Positions 7,794 through 15,122 of a stretch of 64,000 nt of DNA are shown here, one piece after another. The notes under the pieces are model-generated. The model searched no databases. It had not been told where the DNA came from and saw only the letters and a list, made by a program, of their open reading frames with translations. The stretch covers positions 310,001 through 374,000 of the forward strand of contig NZ_JBHSLA010000001.1 of the NCBI RefSeq assembly GCF_042657385.1. Reading direction: 5' to 3'. Source of the DNA: Algorimicrobium hallyeonense. GTDB lineage: Bacteria > Bacteroidota > Bacteroidia > Flavobacteriales > Flavobacteriaceae. Every line of letters starts with the position of its first letter. Position 1 is the first letter of the stretch. A program made the position numbers and the translations under genes.

Positions 7794-9566
7794 TTAAATA
7801 ATTTCCATTTTCTTCAATAAAAAACTCGCATTCATATTCTGGCAAATGCCTTTTTTAAATTTATAATCGAACAAGAGCTCGTCATTAATAATTTGCGCAT
7901 CGAAATAGTAGTTTTTTACGGGCTCTAGTTCGGTTTCAATCGTGCATAAACTTAAGTCGTGAGTCGCAATAATCCCCGTGGCATTGGAAGCTACTAATTT
8001 CTCAACAAACTTTTTAGAACCAATGGCTTTATCAGTAGAATTGGTTCCTTTTAAAATTTCATCTAGAATAATAAAATACGGTTCCTCTTGAATAGCGTCT
8101 ACAATAAATTTTAAGCGTGTTAATTCGGAAAAGAAATAACTACTATCATCCGTTAGCGAATCGCTGGTACGCATGCTTGTAATTAACTTAATGGGTTGGT
8201 AATTGCTTGACGCAGCACAAACTGGTAAACCCACATTTGCCATAACAATATGTAAGGAAACCGTTCTTAAAAACGTACTCTTCCCTGCCATATTAGCACC
8301 AGTTACAATTAAAAACTCCTGGTTGTTTATGGTTAAATCACTAGCAACCCGTTTTTTCGCATCTAATAAAGGATGTCCTAAATGTTTTGCTTCAATGGTG
8401 GTTTCTTTAGTAACAATATTTGGAAATACATAATCTGGATGATTAAACCCATAATTCCCTAAACTATTATAGGCATCGAAAAAAGAAACCACTTCAAACC
8501 AATGTGCAACCGTTTCATGGTATTGGGCAATCCACTGCTCTACTTTATAACTATTTTTTAAATCGATTAGCAAAAAACCATTCCCTAAAAGTGCGGAGAT
8601 AAAATTATTCCGATTATCTAAGGCATCTAAATGTTTGGAGAACTTGGCAAAAATTTCGGATGCTTTTTGATGTTTTAATTGAATCTGTTCTTGCTTATCT
8701 TTTAATAACCTAGAGGTAAATGTTTCCTGTTCTATCTGATTTAAAAGCGTTGCATACTGTCTAAAAGTGTCTTTTACTTTATCCGTATTACTAGCCAGAT
8801 TGTTTATTTTCTTTAAGTAAACTCCTGTAATGGTTAGTCCTAAAAGCAACCATAATAACACAAAAATAGGTGCAATAACTTGAAGTACGGCAAGTCCTAC
8901 AATTGCCAAAGAAGCTACGGTAAATACCAAGGGAAACCATGCCATCATTTTTGGTAGAAATATCTGGTGACTTTTTAACCACTCAATGATTTTTACAGCT
9001 GGTGTTTCCACATGAATCAACGATGCAACACCCGAAAAATGCTGACGCCAATCTGGTTTATCGGCTAATTCTTTGATGGCTTCTTGTCGAGATTTGACGT
9101 TGTCAATATCATTGGCATTTAAAGCGTTTGCAAGTGTTTTAGCACCTTCCTTAATAGAAGTTCTATTTATAAATTGAAAGAAGGACCCTTTCCCAAACAA
9201 ATCGATATCTAAACTATAAAAGTGTGTTGGATTTTGAAACTCTAATCCATCTAATCGCTCATGAAAATTACCCGTAGCTATAGCCAATTCATCTTCATTT
9301 ATAGTCACTAAAGCTTTATGAAGGTTACGTTGGTATTTAATGTCGGTATATTTAGCAAGTGTAAAAATAAAGACTGAAGCCCCTACAACTCCTACTCCTA
9401 AAGCAACTTGCCAATTTTGAAACGTAAGATAAACGCCTAATACCGTTCCTAAAAAAATACCCAAACGCAACATGCTAAATGTAAAAAGCTTTTTATTAAA
9501 CGTTTTTACAGCGGTTTGATAGTTTTCTAATTGTTTATTGTAATACGCGTTTGGTTGGTGTTTCAT
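7794..9566 (-). CDS. Membrane-anchored MutS-like ATPase
   Basis: A 590-residue protein with a C-terminal MutS domain V ATPase: Walker A in GANMAGKST at about 423-431, a conserved MRTSDSLTDDSSYF segment, Walker B in FIILDE at about 496-501 and ATHD near 532. It lacks the MutS mismatch-recognition domain. It carries hydrophobic pairs near residues 32-72 and 208-250, so it is predicted to sit in the inner membrane with a cytoplasmic ATPase. Such MutS-related membrane proteins recur in Bacteroidota, and their role is unknown. Ordinary mismatch repair is unlikely. The gene lies 16 bases after an M28 peptidase gene on the same strand, suggesting co-transcription. Confidence 0.82.
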   Translation of the reverse strand: MKHQPNAYYNKQLENYQTAVKTFNKKLFTFSMLRLGIFLGTVLGVYLTFQNWQVALGVGVVGASVFIFTLAKYTDIKYQRNLHKALVTINEDELAIATGNFHERLDGLEFQNPTHFYSLDIDLFGKGSFFQFINRTSIKEGAKTLANALNANDIDNVKSRQEAIKELADKPDWRQHFSGVASLIHVETPAVKIIEWLKSHQIFLPKMMAWFPLVFTVASLAIVGLAVLQVIAPIFVLLWLLLGLTITGVYLKKINNLASNTDKVKDTFRQYATLLNQIEQETFTSRLLKDKQEQIQLKHQKASEIFAKFSKHLDALDNRNNFISALLGNGFLLIDLKNSYKVEQWIAQYHETVAHWFEVVSFFDAYNSLGNYGFNHPDYVFPNIVTKETTIEAKHLGHPLLDAKKRVASDLTINNQEFLIVTGANMAGKSTFLRTVSLHIVMANVGLPVCAASSNYQPIKLITSMRTSDSLTDDSSYFFSELTRLKFIVDAIQEEPYFIILDEILKGTNSTDKAIGSKKFVEKLVASNATGIIATHDLSLCTIETELEPVKNYYFDAQIINDELLFDYKFKKGICQNMNASFLLKKMEII

Positions 9567-9582
9567 AGAAAAAATTAAACTT

Positions 9583-10497
9583 TTAGAATGTCATAGCATC
9601 TATAAGATAAAACATACTAATAATGCTTTCTACAGCATTTTTATAAAATTCTGGATGGATGTTTTCATAAACGTCTGTTGGCTGGTGGTAATCTTCATGA
9701 TCTTCTACACCAAAATACAAAAACGGAATCTTTTTTAAATGAAAAGGCGCGTGATCCGAAGCAAACATCCAGTTTTGTTTTCCATCTGTTCCATCATGTC
9801 CAGCAATAACTGTTACACCTTCCGTTATTTTACGATCTGTATAAGCCGTTTCCAAGTGCGAATGGCTTTTAATTCCGGTAACATATAATTCTTGGTTTTC
9901 ATTGCGCGATACCATATCCATATTGATATTAAGGATAATAGAGGTTATTGGTACAATTGAATTATCTACAAAGTATTTAGACCCTTGAAGCCCCAATTCT
10001 TCGGCATCAAAAAAGGCTAAAATTACAGAGTGTTTTGGTGGATTATTTTTAAAAGATTCCGCAAAAGCAAATAAGGCACTAACTCCAGATGCATCATCAT
10101 CTGCGCCATTATAAATTTGGCCATTTTTAATCCCTTCATGATCATAATGCGCCGTTAATACAATATATTTATCAGGATATTCCGTTCCTTTTATAGATCC
10201 AAGAATATTGACGCCATTATAGGATTTATTTCGACTCTCGAATGTAAAAGGCTGTTCAAGATTTGGAACTAAAGGTATAACTTCAAGTAATTCTAATTGC
10301 TTAATGATATACGCTTTTGCTTTGGTTGCTCCAGCTGTCCCCGTTCGTCTGCCTTCATAAGCATCAGATGATAATTCCTTAACATGATGGAGTAGATTGT
10401 CAGAATTAAAACTATAAGGTTGATTTATTTGCCCTGAAGACCTACAGGAATACAGTAAAACAAAGGCGGTTAACAGAATAAAATTAATGCGAGTCAT
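9583..10497 (-). CDS. M28 family zinc aminopeptidase, lipoprotein
   Basis: A 304-residue predicted lipoprotein (lipobox near LLYSC, Cys18) with the M28 co-catalytic zinc pattern in order: His117-x-Asp119 (TAHYDH), the Asp cluster in NGADDDASG around 130-137, Glu166/Glu167 (FDAEELG), Asp194 (NINMDM) and a late His in HQPTDVYE. This family removes N-terminal residues from peptides outside the cytoplasm. With the S46 peptidase nearby it fits extracellular or periplasmic peptide use. The gene starts just past the sdhB terminator and probably leads an operon with the MutS-like gene. Confidence 0.88.
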   Translation of the reverse strand: MTRINFILLTAFVLLYSCRSSGQINQPYSFNSDNLLHHVKELSSDAYEGRRTGTAGATKAKAYIIKQLELLEVIPLVPNLEQPFTFESRNKSYNGVNILGSIKGTEYPDKYIVLTAHYDHEGIKNGQIYNGADDDASGVSALFAFAESFKNNPPKHSVILAFFDAEELGLQGSKYFVDNSIVPITSIILNINMDMVSRNENQELYVTGIKSHSHLETAYTDRKITEGVTVIAGHDGTDGKQNWMFASDHAPFHLKKIPFLYFGVEDHEDYHQPTDVYENIHPEFYKNAVESIISMFYLIDAMTF

Positions 10498-10526
10498 TAG
10501 TATAAATTATAAGTATAAAGAAACAA

Positions 10527-10560
10527 AAAAATCCCAAGATTAAACTTGGGATTTTTTTGT
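10527..10560 (-). terminator. Rho-independent terminator after sdhB
   Basis: AATCCCAAG and CTTGGGATT form a perfect stem at 10530-10553, flanked by A- and T-runs. It reads as a terminator on the minus strand and could work in both directions. Confidence 0.85.
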
Positions 10561-10575
10561 TTTAATTAAAAATTT

Positions 10576-11322
10576 TTATCCTTTTAAACTTGCTTTTAAA
10601 TACTCACGATTCATACGTGCAATATTCTCTAATGAAATTCCTTTAGGACATTCCACTTCACAGGCTCCGGTATTGGTACAGTTACCAAAACCTTCTTCAT
10701 CCATTTGCTTAACCATGTTTAAAACACGATCTGTTGCTTCAATTTTACCTTGAGGTAATAAAGCAAACTGCGATACTTTAGCTCCCACAAATAACATAGC
10801 CGATGAGTTTTTACAGCTCGCTACACAGGCGCCACAACCAATACAAGTGGCTGAATCGAATGCGGTATCGGCATCGTGCTTGTTAACAGGAATAGCATTA
10901 GCATCAATGGTGTTTCCGGAGGTATTTACGGAAATAAATCCACCTGCATGTTGAATCCGATCAAAAGCAGACCTGTCAACCACTAGATCCTTAATTACAG
11001 GAAATGCTGTTGCTCTAAATGGTTCAATAACAATGGTGTCGCCATCTTTAAACATACGCATATGTAATTGACACGTAGTTACACCACGATCTGGACCATG
11101 GGCTTCCCCATTAATATATAATGAACACATTCCGCAAATTCCTTCACGACAATCGTGATCAAATTCTACAGGCTCATCACCTTTATTAATTAGACCTTCA
11201 TTTAATACGTCTAACATTTCTAGGAAAGACATATCTGGAGAAATATCACTAATTGGATATTCAACCAATTTTCCTTTATCGTTAGCGTTTTTCTGACGCC
11301 ATATTTTTAACGTTAAATTCAT
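10576..11322 (-). CDS. sdhB: Succinate dehydrogenase/fumarate reductase iron-sulfur subunit
   Basis: A 248-residue complex II iron-sulfur subunit. The N-terminal ferredoxin domain holds the [2Fe-2S] ligands Cys58, Cys63, Cys66 and Cys84. The C-terminal domain has CIGCGACVASC (160-170) and Cys215/Cys221/Cys225 for the [4Fe-4S] and [3Fe-4S] centres. It passes electrons from the flavoprotein to the membrane cytochrome b. It is the last gene of sdhCAB, 11 bases after sdhA and followed by a strong terminator. Confidence 0.96.
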   Translation of the reverse strand: MNLTLKIWRQKNANDKGKLVEYPISDISPDMSFLEMLDVLNEGLINKGDEPVEFDHDCREGICGMCSLYINGEAHGPDRGVTTCQLHMRMFKDGDTIVIEPFRATAFPVIKDLVVDRSAFDRIQHAGGFISVNTSGNTIDANAIPVNKHDADTAFDSATCIGCGACVASCKNSSAMLFVGAKVSQFALLPQGKIEATDRVLNMVKQMDEEGFGNCTNTGACEVECPKGISLENIARMNREYLKASLKG

Positions 11323-11333
11323 AGCTTTCCTTC

Positions 11334-13331
11334 TTATTTATAACTTCTTTCTTTCACTTCAATATTTTCGAAAACCAAATCTTCCTTGTGTAACAAAGCG
11401 TCTTTTGGTTCACCTTTATACTCCCAAGCTGAAACGTATTGGAATTCCTTTCTACGTTGTGCTTCACCTTCTTCGGTTTGATATTCTTCTCTAAAGTGTC
11501 CACCGGCAGATTCTTCACGTAAAAGCGCATCTTTAGCAAACAACTCACCTAGTTCTAGGAAATCGGCAACACGTAATGCTTTTGCAAGTTCTTCATTAAA
11601 CTCTTCATTGGTTCCTGGTACACGAACATCCTTCCAGAATTCTTTACGCAGCTCCGCAATCTCTACAATAGCAGATTTTAAATCTTCTGCATTACGCGCC
11701 ATACCACATTTGTTCCACATAATTTTTCCTAAACGTTTGTGGAAATGGTCAACAGAATGCGTTCCGTTATTATTAATTAAGTGTTCAATATTATCACGAA
11801 CACTTTTTTCAGCTTCATCAAATGCTGCTGAATTTGTAGGAATTGGGCCTGTTCTAATATCATCCGCTAAATAATCACCTATTGTATAAGGTAATACAAA
11901 ATAACCATCTGCTAAACCTTGCATTAATGCCGAGGCACCAAGTCTATTAGCACCGTGGTCCGAAAAGTTTGCTTCTCCAATAGCATATAATCCTGGTACG
12001 GTAGTTTGCAAATTATAATCTACCCAAATACCTCCCATGGTATAGTGAACGGCTGGATAAATCATCATTGGTGATTCGTATGGATTTTGATCAACAATTT
12101 TCTCATACATCTGAAACAAGTTACCATACTTGTTTTTCACTACTTCTTGCCCTAATTTTTTAACAAGTGCATCATCATTTTCATCTAATCCTTTTACGTG
12201 GGCTTGCTCTTTTCCGTAGCGCATAAATGCAGATGCGAAATCTAAATAAACCGCTTCGCCCGTAGCATTTACACCATAACCAGCATCGCAACGCTCTTTA
12301 GCGGCACGCGATGCAACATCACGAGGCACTAAATTACCAAAGGCTGGATAACGGCGTTCTAAATAATAATCACGATCGGCTTCTTCCAATTGTGTTGGTT
12401 TTAATTTTCCAGCACGAATAGCTTCAACGTCTTTTTTATGTTTTGGAACCCAAATACGTCCATCGTTTCGTAACGATTCGGACATTAGGGTTAATTTTGA
12501 TTGATGATCTCCAGAAACAGGAATACAAGTTGGGTGAATTTGTGTGTAACATGGATTAGCAAAGTAAGCACCACGTTTATGAGCTTTCCAGGCGGCCGTT
12601 ACATTAGAACCCATGGCGTTTGTAGATAAAAAGAATACGTTTCCATATCCACCAGTTCCTAAAACAACTGCGTGTGCTGAATGACGTTCTATTTCACCTG
12701 TAACCAAATTACGAGCAATAATACCACGTGCTTTTCCGTCTACAATAACAACGTCTAACATTTCATGGCGACTGTACATTTTTACTTTACCACGACCAAT
12801 TTGACGATTTAATGCCGAATAAGCGCCTAATAGTAATTGCTGACCTGTTTGACCAGCTGCATAAAATGTTCTGGAAACTAATACACCACCAAATGACCGG
12901 TTATCTAATAATCCACCATACTCACGTGCAAAAGGAACACCTTGTGCCACACATTGGTCAATAATATTAGCAGATACTTCAGCTAAACGATATACGTTAG
13001 CTTCACGCGAACGGTAATCCCCACCTTTAACCGTATCATAAAATAAACGGTAGGTTGAATCACCATCACCTTGATAATTTTTAGCGGCATTAATTCCGCC
13101 TTGTGCTGCTATAGAATGCGCACGTCTGGCAGAATCTTGAAAGCAAAAAGCTTTTACGTTATAACCCAATTCCGCTAACGTTGCCGCTGCTGAACCTCCA
13201 GCTAATCCAGTACCTACAACAATAACGTCTATTAAACGCTTGTTTGCTGGGTTAACCAGATTGATTGAGTTTTTATGATTAGTCCATTTATCTTTAAGTG
13301 GACCTTTTGGTATTTTAGAATCTAAAGCCAT
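11334..13331 (-). CDS. sdhA: Succinate dehydrogenase/fumarate reductase flavoprotein subunit
   Basis: A 665-residue flavoprotein. The FAD dinucleotide-binding motif VVGTGLAGGSAAATL is at about 38-52. The covalent FAD-linking histidine is His72 in AHSIAAQGGINAA. The active-site region includes HPTCIP and the C-terminal capping segment. Length fits the type B (Bacteroidota/Bacillota) complex II rather than the shorter E. coli SdhA. It oxidises succinate to fumarate, feeding the menaquinone pool, or works in reverse. It lies between sdhC (14 bases) and sdhB (11 bases). Confidence 0.96.
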   Translation of the reverse strand: MALDSKIPKGPLKDKWTNHKNSINLVNPANKRLIDVIVVGTGLAGGSAAATLAELGYNVKAFCFQDSARRAHSIAAQGGINAAKNYQGDGDSTYRLFYDTVKGGDYRSREANVYRLAEVSANIIDQCVAQGVPFAREYGGLLDNRSFGGVLVSRTFYAAGQTGQQLLLGAYSALNRQIGRGKVKMYSRHEMLDVVIVDGKARGIIARNLVTGEIERHSAHAVVLGTGGYGNVFFLSTNAMGSNVTAAWKAHKRGAYFANPCYTQIHPTCIPVSGDHQSKLTLMSESLRNDGRIWVPKHKKDVEAIRAGKLKPTQLEEADRDYYLERRYPAFGNLVPRDVASRAAKERCDAGYGVNATGEAVYLDFASAFMRYGKEQAHVKGLDENDDALVKKLGQEVVKNKYGNLFQMYEKIVDQNPYESPMMIYPAVHYTMGGIWVDYNLQTTVPGLYAIGEANFSDHGANRLGASALMQGLADGYFVLPYTIGDYLADDIRTGPIPTNSAAFDEAEKSVRDNIEHLINNNGTHSVDHFHKRLGKIMWNKCGMARNAEDLKSAIVEIAELRKEFWKDVRVPGTNEEFNEELAKALRVADFLELGELFAKDALLREESAGGHFREEYQTEEGEAQRRKEFQYVSAWEYKGEPKDALLHKEDLVFENIEVKERSYK

Positions 13332-13345
13332 ATTAGATATATTTT

Positions 13346-14023
13346 TTAATGATTTAGGTGATGAAATAGCGCAATAAAAATAAATCCTAATGGAATACCT
13401 ATTGCATATACTTTTGCAAAACCTTTTAATCCTCGTGTGTATTTGTTATTTGCTCCAATGGATTGGAATGCGGACATAAAACCATGCAATAAATGCAGTG
13501 CTAAAAACACAAACGCTAAACAGTAAGCTGCAACACGTAGTGGGTTTTCAAATTTATGAACCAATTCTTCGTAGTATCTAAATCCTTCGCCATCGGCTAA
13601 TAATCCAGACATATCTCCTTGGATATACTTGGTGTTAATTTCTGGAAACCAAAAATCGATAAAGTGAAGCACAATAAAAGCCAAAATAGCAGCTCCACTC
13701 CAAATCATGTTTCTACTCATCCATGATGAATTGGCGTTGCCATTATTTTTAGCATAACTAATTTTTCTAGCACTATTGTTTTTTATTTCTAGCACAAATC
13801 CCATTATAAAATGGAACATAACACCGAAAATTAAAATAGGTTGAAAAAGATACTGCACTAACCAGAAGGTTCCCATGAAGTGAGACACATCATTAAACGT
13901 ATCAGGACTGAATACTGATAAGAGGTTTATAGCAAAATGCTGTAGTAAAAAAATCATTAGGAAGAGTGCCGAAAGTGCCATGGCAAATTTTCTTCCAATC
14001 GAAGAATTCAAAATTCCGCTCAT
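13346..14023 (-). CDS. sdhC: Succinate dehydrogenase cytochrome b subunit
   Basis: A 225-residue membrane protein with five hydrophobic segments and scattered histidines (LLQHFAIN, VMFHFIMG, IVLHFIDF, LALHLLHGF), as expected of the di-haem b558-type single membrane subunit of type B complex II. It anchors SdhAB in the inner membrane and reduces menaquinone. No separate sdhD exists, which fits this type. It is the first gene of the operon and is preceded by a well-formed promoter at 14048-14079. Confidence 0.92.
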   Translation of the reverse strand: MSGILNSSIGRKFAMALSALFLMIFLLQHFAINLLSVFSPDTFNDVSHFMGTFWLVQYLFQPILIFGVMFHFIMGFVLEIKNNSARKISYAKNNGNANSSWMSRNMIWSGAAILAFIVLHFIDFWFPEINTKYIQGDMSGLLADGEGFRYYEELVHKFENPLRVAAYCLAFVFLALHLLHGFMSAFQSIGANNKYTRGLKGFAKVYAIGIPLGFIFIALFHHLNH

Positions 14024-14047
14024 TGTTGAAGTTTAATATTTATCAAA

Positions 14048-14079
14048 CAAAGATACGTTTCAAATCAGTTTTAGACAAA
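14048..14079 (-). promoter_or_regulatory. Predicted Bacteroidota promoter of sdhCAB
   Basis: On the minus strand TTTG (14076-14079) is followed after 20 bases by TATCTTTG (14048-14055). Both elements and their spacing match the Bacteroidota -33/-7 consensus. The sdhC start codon follows 24 bases downstream. Confidence 0.8.
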
Positions 14080-14127
14080 ATACAGACATTTATATTATCT
14101 ATTTAGAATGATTTTAAACAGAAAAGC

Positions 14128-14160
14128 AAACCCGTTCAACTAATACTGTCAAACGGGTTT
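14128..14160 (-). terminator. Possible terminator after the 14182-15063 lipoprotein gene
   Basis: AAACCCGTT (14128-14136) and AACGGGTTT (14152-14160) form a perfect 9-bp stem. The minus-strand tail is only moderately T-rich. Confidence 0.6.
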
Positions 14161-14181
14161 AATATTTGTTAAAGCTTAATG

Positions 14182-15063
14182 CTAATCAATCATTGGAATC
14201 AAGCCACGTACACCCATATCCACTAACTGCTCTCCAGCTTCCGGTTCATATTTGCCATCGGCTGTAATTTCGGTCCACTCGAAACTATTATTTACAGAAA
14301 ATGATAAGGTGACAACGACATCTTCGGTTTCATTTCCAGTAATGTTTAGTCCATTTTCAAATTTGCCTGTCACCACACAAGAACCCTGCGGAATTGGTGA
14401 GGAATCAAATAACGGATTTGGAACTGTTGTTGCTCCAGGTGGAGCCTGACCTTGAGATGTAAAACCTAAAGCTTCAAAAGCCCAAAAGCCTTGAAGTTTA
14501 TTAGCATTAACCGGAAAAGTAACACCATTAAATGTTAAGTCTGGAATATATGTATTATACCCAACAAAACTTGCTAATGTTCCCGAATACTCATTTCCAT
14601 CAGCCGCTAAAAAATTAATAGCGCCTTCTTGATATGCTAAAGATACGCGTACCCAACTATAACTACCTGCTGCAATTTCACTTAACGGAATGGTTACAAA
14701 CGTTTCATTACTTCCGGCAAATTTAGCCTGACTGAAATCTATAGCTTTTTCACCTCCTAAATTCGTTGATGGCCCGTCGTAAACGATGGCTCCTTCTCCT
14801 AATAAGGTATTTGCTGTAGGTGCTAATTCAATATAATTTGAACTCATCCTTGCAAAATTTGGCGATTGTGCCGCATTTCCATTTGGAATAGTTGCTGGCT
14901 GACCCAAATTATTCAAGCGAATTTGATTTGGATCAAATTTGAATTTAATAACCAAATTGGCTTCTTCAGGTGCAGGATTTCTTATAGGCTCGTTTATAGA
15001 TTCATTACTACAGGAAGTAATTCCTAGAAGAACGATGCACATAATTAGATTTAAAATTTTCAT
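14182..15063 (-). CDS. Lipoprotein of unknown function
   Basis: A 293-residue predicted lipoprotein with lipobox GITSC (Cys18) and a short acidic/Pro linker. The rest is beta-rich and rich in Asn, Gly and Ser, with the segments IVYDGPSTNLGGEKAIDF and WTEITADGKYEPEAGE. No enzymatic motif is visible and I cannot name a family. It follows the Asp-box protein gene (15123-17966) by 59 bases on the same strand, so the two may be co-transcribed. A surface-exposed or periplasmic binding or structural role is possible but unsupported. Confidence 0.65.
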   Translation of the reverse strand: MKILNLIMCIVLLGITSCSNESINEPIRNPAPEEANLVIKFKFDPNQIRLNNLGQPATIPNGNAAQSPNFARMSSNYIELAPTANTLLGEGAIVYDGPSTNLGGEKAIDFSQAKFAGSNETFVTIPLSEIAAGSYSWVRVSLAYQEGAINFLAADGNEYSGTLASFVGYNTYIPDLTFNGVTFPVNANKLQGFWAFEALGFTSQGQAPPGATTVPNPLFDSSPIPQGSCVVTGKFENGLNITGNETEDVVVTLSFSVNNSFEWTEITADGKYEPEAGEQLVDMGVRGLIPMID

Positions 15064-15122
15064 AATTTAATATTTGGGGTTAATAACGTAAACTTAATAA
15101 AAAAAGTATGTTTACTGTATGC

